Of a DNA stretch of 64,000 nt, positions 18,315 to 26,934 are shown one piece after another. The position numbers and the translations under genes are program-made. How positions within the stretch are numbered: the stretch's first letter is position 1; every line of letters begins with the position of its first letter. The DNA is from CAVQDV01 sp963711375 (GTDB taxonomy: Bacteria > Pseudomonadota > Gammaproteobacteria > Coxiellales > Coxiellaceae). The notes beneath the pieces were generated by a model. That model had not been told where the DNA came from. It searched no databases and was given only the letters and a program-made list of their open reading frames with translations. The DNA lies in assembly GCA_963711375.1 (NCBI GenBank), contig CAVQDV010000005.1:2232001-2296000 (forward strand), read 5' to 3'.

Positions 18315-20651
18315 TTGTCTAAAAAAAATAAATCCTCTCTTCACGCGCGTTTGCGTGAGGGATTCTTGTTGCTAGCCGTCACCGTCTCGCTCTTTTTACT
18401 ATTGGCCTTGCTCACCTATAATCACAGCGATCCAGGTTGGTCTCAATCGGCTACTAGTAGCACCATTCACAATGCGGTTGGCAGGGTTGGGGCTTGGTTA
18501 GCCGACGTTTTATTATTTACGTTTGGCACACTCGCGTTTATTTTTCCCATCATGATTTCCTATGTGAGCTGGTTTTACTACCGAGAACGAGCTCGCACTG
18601 ATGATGCTGATGAAACCCCGGTGGCGCTTACCGCTCTGCGGGTATTTGGATTTATCATTATTATTGCCTCGGGCTGCGGACTAGCGGATTTGCATTTGGG
18701 ATTTTTACCTCTGAAATTACCTTTTCATGCGGGCGGCATTTTAGGCTATGCCGTTGGGGTAGGCCTGCTCCATACGTTTAATGACGTGGGCGCTACTTTA
18801 ATTTTATGTGCGCTTATTTTTATTGGGATTACCTTGGTGACAGGCCTTTCCTGGTTAAAAATTCTGGAATCTCTCGGTGCTTTTTGTTTAAGAATTTTTC
18901 CTTGGATGAGAGAAAAACTTTTCGATTTCGATTGGAAGAAAATTTTTGCGCTCCGAAATATCTGGCAAAAACTAATGCCAGAGCCTCAACCCGAACCTTT
19001 TATCGTAGAGCGTGTTGAACCTGAAATTCAAACGCCTCCCAAAAAACGATTTCGATTTATTCAGAAAAAGGAAAAAGAAGAAGAGGAAAAAAACCAAGAA
19101 GTCGATTTGGAGGAAGACATTGTTAAAGCCATGAAAAAGGCGCCACGATATTCGCGTTCCAAAGTGGCGGCACCTGGACTTGATTTGCTCGATCCACCAA
19201 AACCCTCAAAAAATACGGAAATTTCTAAAGAAATGCTCGAGGCACGTTCTCGAGAGGTGGAAAAACGTTTCTCAGATTTTGGGGTTGCATTGAAAGTGGT
19301 GGGAGTTTATCCGGGTCCCGTAGTTACGCGTTATGAGCTTGATTTAGCCGCCGGAACCAAAGTGAGCAAAATATCTGGCCTTGCTAAAGATTTAGCTCGA
19401 TCTTTATCGGTTATCAGCGTGCGAATTGTAGAAGTCATTCCTGGGAAATCGGTGGTGGGTTTGGAAATTCCAAACGAAAATCGTGAGATGGTCACCTTGC
19501 AAGAAGTGCTCGCTTCTAAGGCCTATCAACAAGCGCGTTCCCCACTTTCGATGGCGCTTGGAAAAGATATTTCAGGGCATCCTGTGGTCGTGGATTTAGG
19601 AAAAATGCCGCATTTATTAGTGGCAGGAACAACGGGTGCGGGTAAATCCGTTTGTTTAAACGTGATGCTCTTGAGCCTTTTATATAAATCGACTCCCGAA
19701 GAATTACGAATAATAATGATCGATCCGAAAATGCTGGAATTATCGGTGTATGACGGCATTCCGCATTTATTAACTCCCGTTGTCACCGATATGAAAGATG
19801 CTTCGAGTGCACTGCGCTGGTGTGTGGTTGAAATGGAGCGGCGATATCGATTAATGGCTTCGCTCGGTGTGCGAAATATTGCGGGCTATAATCAAAAAAT
19901 TCGTGAGGCAAAAGCCAAAGGCAAACCTTTATTAGATCCCGTTTCTGCCAAAATAGAAGGTGAGGAACCGAAAGAATTGCAAGTATTGCCGAATATTGTC
20001 GTTCTTGGTGATGAATTTGCCGACATGATGGTGGTGGTTGGAAAAAAAGTGGAAACATTGATCGCGCGATTGGCCCAAAAAGCTCGAGCGGCGGGTGTGC
20101 ATTTAATTTTGGCTACGCAAAGACCTTCTGTTGATGTTATTACCGGTTTAATTAAGGCTAATATTCCCACCCGAATTGCATTTCAGGTTTCTCAAAAAGT
20201 GGATTCGCGCACTATTTTAGATCAACAGGGAGCGGAGCAATTATTAGGGCAGGGCGATATGCTGTATTTGGCGCCTGGTACTGGTGTGCCGGTGCGCGTT
20301 CATGGTGCGTTTGTGGGCGATGATGAAGTGCATCGCGTGGTGAGTTATTTGAAGCAAAATGCAGAGCCGGACTACATCGAGGGTATTTTAGATGATACGA
20401 TAGGCCCTGAATTATCTGGTTTGCCTGATCCTTTGTTGGATGAGGGAGATGCTGAAAAAGATGAACTTTATGATCAGGCTGTGGAATTTGTGATGGAAGC
20501 TCGCAAGGTTTCGATTTCAAGTCTTCAGCGGCGATTTAAAATTGGTTACAACCGATCGGCGCGAATTGTGGAAGCTATGGAGGCGGCGGGGGTGGTGAGT
20601 AAGATGGAAATGAATGGCACAAGAGAAGTGATTGTTCCAAAGCGAGAGTAA
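18315..20651 (+). CDS. ftsK: DNA translocase FtsK
   Basis: Links cell division to chromosome dimer resolution by pumping DNA at the septum. There are several N-terminal membrane helices (residues about 15-185), a short charged linker (KKEKEEEEKNQEVDLEED), and the motor with Walker A GTTGAGKSVCL and Walker B IVVLGDEFADMM. The C-terminal gamma winged helix has VSISSLQRRFKIGYNRSARI, which binds KOPS sites. The start is probably TTG at 18315, with AGGGAAG six bases upstream; an in-frame upstream extension to 18201 runs into trxB and is unlikely. At 778 residues it is the short-linker form. Confidence 0.93.
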   Translation: MSKKNKSSLHARLREGFLLLAVTVSLFLLLALLTYNHSDPGWSQSATSSTIHNAVGRVGAWLADVLLFTFGTLAFIFPIMISYVSWFYYRERARTDDADETPVALTALRVFGFIIIIASGCGLADLHLGFLPLKLPFHAGGILGYAVGVGLLHTFNDVGATLILCALIFIGITLVTGLSWLKILESLGAFCLRIFPWMREKLFDFDWKKIFALRNIWQKLMPEPQPEPFIVERVEPEIQTPPKKRFRFIQKKEKEEEEKNQEVDLEEDIVKAMKKAPRYSRSKVAAPGLDLLDPPKPSKNTEISKEMLEARSREVEKRFSDFGVALKVVGVYPGPVVTRYELDLAAGTKVSKISGLAKDLARSLSVISVRIVEVIPGKSVVGLEIPNENREMVTLQEVLASKAYQQARSPLSMALGKDISGHPVVVDLGKMPHLLVAGTTGAGKSVCLNVMLLSLLYKSTPEELRIIMIDPKMLELSVYDGIPHLLTPVVTDMKDASSALRWCVVEMERRYRLMASLGVRNIAGYNQKIREAKAKGKPLLDPVSAKIEGEEPKELQVLPNIVVLGDEFADMMVVVGKKVETLIARLAQKARAAGVHLILATQRPSVDVITGLIKANIPTRIAFQVSQKVDSRTILDQQGAEQLLGQGDMLYLAPGTGVPVRVHGAFVGDDEVHRVVSYLKQNAEPDYIEGILDDTIGPELSGLPDPLLDEGDAEKDELYDQAVEFVMEARKVSISSLQRRFKIGYNRSARIVEAMEAAGVVSKMEMNGTREVIVPKRE

Positions 20652-20724
20652 AATGTTAAGATTTATGAATTTTCTGAAGAAATCGATGAAGTCTGATTTT
20701 GTAGCTATGGTTAAATTCTCATTT

Positions 20725-20857
20725 GCTGCCCATCAGAGGGAGAAGAGGGTCTTCTCTCAGGACCGCCCGCTAGCACATCCATGTGGGGCTTCGGGTCTCC
20801 CCATCCTGGGTCGACACGATCCTGAGAGAAGACCCTCTTCTCCCTCTGATGGGCAGC
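20725..20857. repeat. Perfect 38-bp inverted repeat with 57-bp spacer (hairpin/MITE-like element)
   Basis: The left arm at 20725-20762 (starts GCTGCCCATCAGAGGGAGAA) is the exact reverse complement of the right arm at 20820-20857 (ends GATGGGCAGC). The spacer contains smaller self-complementary parts such as ATGTGGGG/CCCCAT. It sits between ftsK and the recognisable part of lolA, where these genes are normally adjacent. It looks like an inserted non-autonomous element or a strong cruciform. Confidence 0.85.
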
Positions 20858-20907
20858 CGTGCCTTCGATTTGGCTCTGTCGGTAGCGGATTTGTGCAACA
20901 GTTTGGG

Positions 20908-21597
20908 GTGGTTCATTTATTTGGAAAATTGCTGAAGATTACTCTCGCTTTGTTTGGGGGAGGGAGTCGGGGGAGGGTTAGGGTTAGGGTTAGGGGTATT
21001 TTATTAATCTCCGCACTGCTTTTTTTAGCCACCGCAAACGCAGAAACTCCGGAGCAGTCATTGCAAAAATTGTTGGCGGCTACGAATAATTATTCGGCAA
21101 ATTTTACGCAAAGCACTCGAGAGGGGGCTCAAGGAGTTCCACGGGTAGCGTCGGGGCGAATTTATCTTGAAAAACCAAATCGCTTTCGTTGGGAGACCGC
21201 GAGTCCTAATCCTCAGATTATCGTGAGTGATGGGGTTTATTTGTGGGCCTATGATCCGGGATTAATGCAGGTTACTCAGCAAAAAGTGACAGCGCATACG
21301 TTTGATCCGGCTTTATTATTGACCGGAAATTCCGAGAAAATATTACGGCAATTTTATGTCACTTGGTTAGCGGGATATGGGGGCTGGTATCAATTGCAGC
21401 CGAAACATTCTGGAAGTGGAATTTTAGTGGTTCGTCTTCAATATAGTGCTGGGCATTTAAGTAAAATTCAAATTATGAATAATTTAAATCAAACGAGCTT
21501 ATTTACCTTTAGTCAAATTCAAGTAAATACCTCATTACCACCGAGTCTTTTTAAATTTTCTGTGCCGAAGGGCGCTACTATTTTGCAACAAAAATGA
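20908..21597 (+). CDS. lolA: Outer-membrane lipoprotein carrier LolA (start uncertain)
   Basis: LolA is the periplasmic chaperone that carries lipoproteins from LolCDE to LolB. The mature part begins at ETPEQSLQKLL after a hydrophobic stretch (ILLISALLFLATANA) that ends in a good signal-peptidase site. Family features follow: NYSANFTQ, GRIYLEKPNRFRWE, ISDGVYLWAYDP-like and a C-terminal FKFSVPKGA. The leader is unusual: before the hydrophobic core come GGGSRGRVRVRVRG residues encoded by a GC-rich repeat, and further upstream the hairpin element. GTG at 20908 or TTG at 20929 are possible starts. A start at 20653 just after ftsK stays in frame through the hairpin but would bury the signal peptide. 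lolC and lolD are at 39.7-41.6 kb. Confidence 0.8.
   Translation: MVHLFGKLLKITLALFGGGSRGRVRVRVRGILLISALLFLATANAETPEQSLQKLLAATNNYSANFTQSTREGAQGVPRVASGRIYLEKPNRFRWETASPNPQIIVSDGVYLWAYDPGLMQVTQQKVTAHTFDPALLLTGNSEKILRQFYVTWLAGYGGWYQLQPKHSGSGILVVRLQYSAGHLSKIQIMNNLNQTSLFTFSQIQVNTSLPPSLFKFSVPKGATILQQK
20956..20996 (+). repeat. GC-rich repeat with three GGGTTA units, inside the lolA leader
   Basis: A GGGGGAGGGAG-type run followed by three tandem GGGTTA units and GGGG (20975-20996). It is a divergent copy of the intergenic repeat seen elsewhere in the window and is translated as RVRVRVRG in the lolA frame. Confidence 0.7.
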
Positions 21598-22892
21598 ACG
21601 ACGCTATTCAATACATGCCTTTGGCCACTCGAATGCGCCCTAAAAAAATAGGGGCTTTTATAGGGCAATCTCATATTTTAGGAGAGGGGAAACCTTTATT
21701 TAAAGCGATTCAGTCGGGATATTTACATTCTATGATTTTATGGGGGCCTCCGGGATCGGGTAAAACGACTTTGGCCGAATTAATTGCCGCATCGGCGAAT
21801 GCGGTGGTGGAAAAACTTTCTGCTGTGCTAGCGGGTGTAAAGGATATTCGAGAAGTTGTGGAGCGTGCGAAAGAGCGACAACTAAAAAAGCAGGCGACGG
21901 TTTTATTTGTCGACGAGGTACATCGTTTTAATAAGGCACAGCAAGATGCCTTTTTACCCCATGTGGAAAATGGGACGATTGTTTTAATTGGCGCTACAAC
22001 AGAAAACCCCTCTTTTCAGCTGAATAATGCGCTTTTATCTCGTACCCGAGTTTATGTATTAAAGCCGCTTATTATTGAAGAATTAATAAGAGTCATTGAA
22101 CAGGCCTTGGCGGATACGGAGCAGGGTTTGGGTTTGCGACTGATTATAATTGATGAAGATATCAAGAAAAAAATGGCGGCTTTTGCAGATGGAGATGCCC
22201 GTGCCGCCCTTAATTTGCTGGAAATTGCCGCGGATTTTGCGCGTAAAGAGGGTGATGCAGAAATTATTGATGAAGCCATTTTGCAAAATGTGCTTTCAGC
22301 GAGTTTTCGAAAATTTGATCAGGGCGGAGAGGAATTTTATAACCAAATATCGGCCCTACATAAATCCGTGAGAGGAACCGATCCTGATGCGGCTTTATAT
22401 TGGCTTTATCGAATGTTGGACGGTGGCTGTGATCCGAATTATATTATTCGTCGAGTGCTTCGAATGGCGAGCGAAGATATTGGCAATGCCGATCCGAGAG
22501 CCTTACAATTGGCCTTAAATGCAGCCGAAACTTACGAGCGCATGGGTTCACCGGAAGGTGAATTGGCCATTGCACAGGCTGTTATTTACATGGCTTGTGC
22601 GCCTAAAAGTAATGCGGTTTATATGGCTGTGGGGGCCGTGCAAAAAGACATAAAAGAATTTGGGAGCTTAAGTGTGCCTCTGCATATTCGAAATGCTCCC
22701 ACGAAATTAATGAAAACATTAGATTATGGAAAAGACTATCGATATGCGCACAATGAGCCCGATGCTTATGCCGTTGGCGTAAAATATTTTCCAGATGACA
22801 TGTCCGAGCGAAAATATTATCAACCCGTTGAACGCGGCTTGGAAATTAAAATTAAAGAAAAATTAGATGCCTTAAAAAGGAGAGGAAAATGA
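21594..22892 (+). CDS. rarA: Replication-associated recombination protein RarA (MgsA)
   Basis: An AAA+ ATPase acting at stalled replication forks. It is 432 residues long and has Walker A GPPGSGKTTLAE, Walker B LFVDEVHRFNK, sensor 1 GATTENPSF, and the C-terminal MgsA tetramerisation part (HKSVRGTDPDAALYWL). It overlaps the end of lolA by 4 bp and serS by 4 bp, consistent with one transcript in the conserved ftsK-lolA-rarA-serS order. Confidence 0.95.
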   Translation: MNDAIQYMPLATRMRPKKIGAFIGQSHILGEGKPLFKAIQSGYLHSMILWGPPGSGKTTLAELIAASANAVVEKLSAVLAGVKDIREVVERAKERQLKKQATVLFVDEVHRFNKAQQDAFLPHVENGTIVLIGATTENPSFQLNNALLSRTRVYVLKPLIIEELIRVIEQALADTEQGLGLRLIIIDEDIKKKMAAFADGDARAALNLLEIAADFARKEGDAEIIDEAILQNVLSASFRKFDQGGEEFYNQISALHKSVRGTDPDAALYWLYRMLDGGCDPNYIIRRVLRMASEDIGNADPRALQLALNAAETYERMGSPEGELAIAQAVIYMACAPKSNAVYMAVGAVQKDIKEFGSLSVPLHIRNAPTKLMKTLDYGKDYRYAHNEPDAYAVGVKYFPDDMSERKYYQPVERGLEIKIKEKLDALKRRGK

Positions 22893-24160
22893 TAGATCCA
22901 AAATTACTGCGAAGTCAATTACAAGATGTTGCTGATAATCTCAAAAGACGCGGGGTGACAATAGACGAAACTTTGCTTCTGGATTTAGAAGAAAGACGTA
23001 AAGCGGCTCAATTAAAAACGCAGCAATTGCAGGAAACACGCAATGTGCTTTCTAAAAAAGTCGGTATTGCAAAAGCGCAGGGTGGGGATGCGACGGCTGT
23101 TTTGGATGAAGTCGCAGGTTTGGGCGAGGATTTGAAAAAAAATGAAGAAGAATTAGATATTATTCAGAAAAAATTATTGGATTATTCGCTCACCTTGCCG
23201 AATTTATTAGACGATTCTGTTCCCTTCGGTAAAAATGAAGACGATAATGTGGAAATCCGTCAATGGGGAGAACCTACAAAATTTTCTTTCACGCCAAAAG
23301 ATCATATTGAAATTGGTGAATCGCTAAAAATGCTGGATTTTGAAGCGGCCTCAAAATTATCTGGCGCCCGCTTTTCCGTTTTACGCGGAAATTTAGCGAG
23401 ATTACAGCGTGCTTTAGCGCAGTTTATGCTCGATGTCCATGTGCAAGAGCATGCTTATCAAGAATGTTATGTGCCTTATTTAGTGCATGAAAAATGTTTA
23501 TATGGCACAGGGCAGCTGCCAAAAATGGACGCTGAAAGTTTTTCAATTGCGGGTGAATGGGGATTTAAATTAATTCCGACTGCTGAAGTTCCTTTAACGA
23601 ATTTAGTTCGAGATGAAGTTTTAAGCGATACGCAGTTGCCAATGAAAATGGTAGCGCATACGCCTTGTTTTCGCAGTGAAGCCGGTTCTTATGGGAAAGA
23701 CACTCGTGGCATGATACGCCAGCATCAATTTGAAAAAGTGGAATTGGTGCAAATTGTTAAGCCCGAAAATTCCATGCAGGGTTTAGAGGAATTAACCTTG
23801 CACGCGGAAACGATTTTAAGAAAATTAAATTTACCTTATCGAGTGTTAGTCTTATGCAGTGCCGATGTGGGTTTTTCCGCTCGAAAAACATATGATTTAG
23901 AAGTGTGGCTACCGGGGCAAAAGCGCTATCGTGAAATTTCTTCTTGCAGTAATTGCGGAGATTTTCAAGCGCGACGTATGCAGGCCCGTTATCGAAGTCA
24001 TGACATGAAAAAGCCAGAATTAGTGCACACCTTAAATGGCTCCGGTTTAGCCGTAGGCCGCACTTTAATTGCAATCATGGAAAATTATCAAGATGAAAAT
24101 GGAAGAATTAAAATTCCCGAAGCGCTTCTACCCTACATGGGCGGAATAAAAATTATTTAA
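22889..24160 (+). CDS. serS: Seryl-tRNA synthetase
   Basis: Charges tRNA-Ser. It has the 423-residue length typical of bacterial SerS. Residues 1-110 form the long antiparallel coiled-coil arm that contacts the tRNA. The class II core follows with TAEVPLTNLVRDE, the motif 2 loop FRSEAGSYGKDTRGMIRQHQFEKVE, and motif 3 GSGLAVGRTLIAIMENYQ. The start overlaps rarA by 4 bp (ATGA). The stop is followed by a copy of the GC-rich intergenic repeat before cysE. Confidence 0.97.
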   Translation: MIDPKLLRSQLQDVADNLKRRGVTIDETLLLDLEERRKAAQLKTQQLQETRNVLSKKVGIAKAQGGDATAVLDEVAGLGEDLKKNEEELDIIQKKLLDYSLTLPNLLDDSVPFGKNEDDNVEIRQWGEPTKFSFTPKDHIEIGESLKMLDFEAASKLSGARFSVLRGNLARLQRALAQFMLDVHVQEHAYQECYVPYLVHEKCLYGTGQLPKMDAESFSIAGEWGFKLIPTAEVPLTNLVRDEVLSDTQLPMKMVAHTPCFRSEAGSYGKDTRGMIRQHQFEKVELVQIVKPENSMQGLEELTLHAETILRKLNLPYRVLVLCSADVGFSARKTYDLEVWLPGQKRYREISSCSNCGDFQARRMQARYRSHDMKKPELVHTLNGSGLAVGRTLIAIMENYQDENGRIKIPEALLPYMGGIKII

Positions 24161-24175
24161 TGAAATGAATATTAT

Positions 24176-24220
24176 CCCTTCTCCCCTTGTGGGAGCAGGG
24201 TTACTGAGGGGTATTAAAAG
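24176..24220 (+). repeat. Copy of the GC-rich intergenic repeat (serS-cysE)
   Basis: Reads CCCTTCTCCCCTTGTGGGAG followed by CAGGGTTACTGAGGGGTATT, with a small hairpin (CTCCC/GGGAG). It shares the GAGGGGTATTAAAA tail with the copy at 29642. It sits directly before the ribosome binding site of cysE. Confidence 0.7.
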
Positions 24221-24245
24221 TTTATTCTACAAAAAAAGGAAATCT

Positions 24246-24788
24246 ATGTTCAATCTAATCAAAGCCTATCAAAAAATGGACCCAGCCGCGCGAAATCCTT
24301 TAGAAATAATATTACTGTACCCAGGAATCAGAGCGCTATTTTTTCACCGAATAGCACACGCATTATTACAGTGGAAAATTCCTTTTTTCCCTCGCCTAAT
24401 CTCAGAAGTTTCACGCTGGTTAAGCGGAATTGAAATCCATCCAGGCGCACAGATCGGCAAGGAATGCGTAATCGACCATGGTATGGGTGTCGTGATTGGG
24501 GAAACGGCAATTGTAGGCAATCGGGTTTTAATCTATCATGGAGTGACACTAGGCGGAACAACGCATACGCAGGAAAAAAGGCACCCAACCATCGAAGATG
24601 AGGTTATTATTGGGGCAGGAAGCAAGGTGCTTGGGAATATCACCGTGAGGAAAAAGGCTAAAATAGGCGCTAATTCCGTAGTTTTACATGATGTTCCAGA
24701 AGATAGCACTGTAGCCGGTATCCCGGCGCAAGTGCTTGTCAAAGGCTCTTCCGAGCATGAGGTATGGGAATTAGAATTTAATATTTAA
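24246..24788 (+). CDS. cysE: Serine O-acetyltransferase CysE
   Basis: Acetylates serine with acetyl-CoA to give O-acetylserine, the acceptor used by the cysteine synthase gene 15 bp downstream. It is 180 residues, the short CysE form, without the long N-terminal domain of E. coli CysE (273). The hexapeptide left-handed beta-helix is clear: IHPGAQIGKECVIDHGMGVV, IGETAIVGNRV, GVTLGG, GAGSKVLGNITV, VAGIPAQV. The Asp-His pair (DHG) is present. The start at 24246 is chosen for AAAGGAAA upstream. Confidence 0.9.
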   Translation: MFNLIKAYQKMDPAARNPLEIILLYPGIRALFFHRIAHALLQWKIPFFPRLISEVSRWLSGIEIHPGAQIGKECVIDHGMGVVIGETAIVGNRVLIYHGVTLGGTTHTQEKRHPTIEDEVIIGAGSKVLGNITVRKKAKIGANSVVLHDVPEDSTVAGIPAQVLVKGSSEHEVWELEFNI

Positions 24789-24803
24789 TTTCAAGGAGGA
24801 TGA

Positions 24804-25784
24804 ATGAATATTTACGATGACATCACCAAAACCATTGGGAAAACCCCCTTAATTCGATTTCAACGGCTTGGCATGGATTTACCCGCCGAAATTTTATTAA
24901 AACTCGAATTTTTTAATCCACTCGGTTCTGTGAAAGATCGAATTGGCCTTAGCATGATTGAAACTGCAGAACGCGAGGGAAAGCTTAGCTCGGGAATGGA
25001 AATTATGGAGCCAACCAGTGGTAACACGGGAATTGCGCTTGCTTTTGTTTGTGCGGCAAAAGGCTATCCACTCACCTTGGTGATGCCAGAAACCATGTCC
25101 TCAGAGCGCAAAGTGCTACTCTTATTGTTGGGGGCAAAAGTGATATTAACTCCGGGAAAATTTGGGATGAGAGGCGCCATTGCAAAAACGAAGGAGCTTA
25201 GTGAGAATCAACCCAATATATTTGTTCCCGGCCAATTCGAAAATCCCGCTAACCCCCAGATTCATCGAAAAACAACCGCGCTTGAAATTTGGAAAGATAC
25301 AAAAGGATTAGTGGATATCGTGATTACCGGTGTAGGTACTGGTGGCACCGCTACAGGCATTGGCGAAGTTTTAAAAAAGAAAAAAAAGACCATAAAAATA
25401 GTGGCCGTCGAGCCCACTGAATCGGCCGTATTATCTGGTGAAAAACCAGCCCCCCATAAAATTCAAGGAATTGGTGCCGGGTTCATTCCCAAAAATTTAA
25501 ATTTAAAAATTGTCGATGAAATTATAAAAGTATCGAGTGAAGAGGCCATAAAGATGGCAAAAAAAGTAATTCGCGTAGAAGGCATTCCAGTGGGCATTAG
25601 TTCGGGTGCAGCGATTGTCGCAGGATTAAAAGTAGCCGGACGAGAAGAAAATCGGCGCAAAGTCGTCGTCATCATAATTCCCAGTTATACGGAACGATAT
25701 TTATCGACCGTATTGGCGGATGAAGAACGAGAACTTGCCGCAAAATTACCGGTTGTCGAGATTGATGAAAAATATTTAACCTAA
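24804..25784 (+). CDS. cysK: Cysteine synthase (O-acetylserine sulfhydrylase) CysK
   Basis: Makes cysteine from O-acetylserine and sulfide with PLP. The 326-residue protein has the PLP lysine Lys44 in GSVKDRIG, the TSGNTGIALAF loop (about residue 71), GTGGTATGIG for phosphate binding, and GISSGAA near the C-terminus. GGAGG lies just before the ATG. It is the second gene of a cysE-cysK pair, so this organism can probably make cysteine if it has sulfide. CysM-like activity with thiosulfate cannot be excluded. Confidence 0.93.
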   Translation: MNIYDDITKTIGKTPLIRFQRLGMDLPAEILLKLEFFNPLGSVKDRIGLSMIETAEREGKLSSGMEIMEPTSGNTGIALAFVCAAKGYPLTLVMPETMSSERKVLLLLLGAKVILTPGKFGMRGAIAKTKELSENQPNIFVPGQFENPANPQIHRKTTALEIWKDTKGLVDIVITGVGTGGTATGIGEVLKKKKKTIKIVAVEPTESAVLSGEKPAPHKIQGIGAGFIPKNLNLKIVDEIIKVSSEEAIKMAKKVIRVEGIPVGISSGAAIVAGLKVAGREENRRKVVVIIIPSYTERYLSTVLADEERELAAKLPVVEIDEKYLT

Positions 25785-25852
25785 ACTCAGAAAATAAACC
25801 ATTATCGACAAGCCCATTTTTTTGAGTTAGTTTAGAAAAGAAATTTATTTTG

Positions 25853-25892
25853 CTTAAAAAAAATCCTCTCCCGCTAAGCGGGAGAGGAAATT
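25853..25892 (-). terminator. Terminator of the L,D-transpeptidase-like gene (possibly bidirectional)
   Basis: CCTCTCCCGC (25865-25874) and GCGGGAGAGG (25878-25887) form a 10-bp stem with a 3-nt loop. The run of A before it becomes a T run on the - strand, so it is best oriented for the - strand gene ending at 25901; cysK converges on it from the other side. Its stem is also a core version of the GC-rich intergenic repeat. Confidence 0.8.
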
Positions 25893-25900
25893 CTTAATAA

Positions 25901-26533
25901 CTACACCGATCTTAAGTTAGGATCGCTATTTTCTTGGGGAGCGTAAGCAAAAATCACGCTACCATTTTTAATCAAGCTAATCACCTTAGGTGCTACACGC
26001 GGACTTAACGCGAAACAACCCCAGCTATTACCTTCACGACCATTTGCTTTAGCAAACGCGGTGCTAACATAAGGAGCAGGATGCACGACAATCGCACGCG
26101 CATAAGCATTGTTATTTATGCCTTTTTCCAAGCCGATAACACGCAGGGAGTTACCATGCTTACCAATATAGGTAGAGGCGGTTTCATAAACACCAAGACT
26201 CGATTCTCTAGAACCTGGGCTATTCGAGAACCTAACGGCTTTAAAAACACCAGAGTTCTTAGCATTCGCTACGTATTCATTAGCGAGTACTTTATCGTTT
26301 TTCACATCCACAATCCAAAGACGACGGTCTTTAGAAGGCAAACTGAAGTCAACGATGGTTAAATAAGGTTTGTTCACCTTGCCATGTTCTTGAGCCCATT
26401 TATAGGCTTTCATACCCATTTGTAGGGCTTTGGGATTAATTCCAGCAGTGCTGGCTGAATCTGCCATTGCTAAGGAAGCTCCTGCTAACATAATGGATCC
26501 AACAGCTAATGCTCTAATTACTCGTACGTTCAT
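25901..26533 (-). CDS. Secreted murein L,D-transpeptidase catalytic-domain-like protein
   Basis: A 210-residue exported protein. Residues 1-24 form a signal peptide ending LAMA-D. The rest resembles the YkuD_2-type family: residues about 57-80 (YLTIVDFSLPSKDRRLWIVD), His151 in AIVVHPAP and Cys173 in NSWGCFALSP, the probable catalytic pair. It probably acts on peptidoglycan peptides in the periplasm, though the exact activity is unproven for this family. The start at 26533 fits the signal peptide; a longer in-frame reading has no ribosome binding site. A weak PmrA-like box lies about 100 bp upstream. Confidence 0.8.
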   Translation of the reverse strand: MNVRVIRALAVGSIMLAGASLAMADSASTAGINPKALQMGMKAYKWAQEHGKVNKPYLTIVDFSLPSKDRRLWIVDVKNDKVLANEYVANAKNSGVFKAVRFSNSPGSRESSLGVYETASTYIGKHGNSLRVIGLEKGINNNAYARAIVVHPAPYVSTAFAKANGREGNSWGCFALSPRVAPKVISLIKNGSVIFAYAPQENSDPNLRSV

Positions 26534-26619
26534 ATTTTTTGCTCTCTTTTTACGTAGTGTCTTTGTAGTCCACATCCAAGACCACAAAGAAGTTTATATA
26601 CACGTTATTGCTAATCAAT

Positions 26620-26652
26620 AACTTACATTTACTTCCTTAAACTATCCTTAAC
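26620..26652 (-). promoter_or_regulatory. Weak PmrA-like box upstream of the L,D-transpeptidase-like gene
   Basis: On the - strand: GTTAAG, 5 bp, TTTAAG, 10 bp, TAAGTT. The spacing equals the four stronger boxes, but the first half-site and the -10 hexamer are poor. Confidence 0.25.
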
Positions 26653-26875
26653 AACAGAGAAGCCACTATACCTCAAGGGTCAGAGAAAAGCCAGACCTTT
26701 TTGTACTATTTTTGTACAGACCTAAGGGCTAATGTCTTACATGGTATAGGGATTCTTTAAACCTAAGGGGCCTAAATTTTCAACCAGTTTCTAGGGCTTA
26801 TCAGCTTGTTCTATAGGGTATTTTTGCCTCTGTTGGGCCTCAATTTTCAACCTTGAAAGGGGGTAAAATTTCCCT

Positions 26876-26903
26876 TTGACCTATGTGGGATATGTATTAC
26901 AAT
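26876..26903 (+). promoter_or_regulatory. Promoter of tRNA-Ser (and probably uvrY)
   Basis: TTGACC (26876-26881) and TACAAT (26898-26903) with a 16-bp spacer. Transcription would start about 25 bp before the tRNA. Confidence 0.6.
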
Positions 26904-26934
26904 GAGTTACGAACTGTTACATTGACTTTGACCG

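Larger units (their letters stand above)
26534..26934. other. 400-bp gene-free region before tRNA-Ser
   Basis: No convincing gene is seen. It contains the upstream region of the L,D-transpeptidase-like gene, including a weak PmrA-like box at 26620-26652. It also holds an imperfect direct repeat, GGCCTAAATTTTCAACC and GGCCTCAATTTTCAACC, within 26767-26852, and the tRNA-Ser promoter. Confidence 0.5.

Noticed and set aside
20212..20520. Open frame of about 100 codons on the - strand inside ftsK
   Set aside because: It is antisense to a highly conserved motor domain, has a His/Gln/Pro-biased composition and no ribosome binding site.
20975..20996. Three GGGTTA units, resembling telomere repeats
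   Set aside because: They lie inside a conserved ftsK-lolA-rarA-serS locus and are better explained as a degenerate copy of the GC-rich intergenic repeat.
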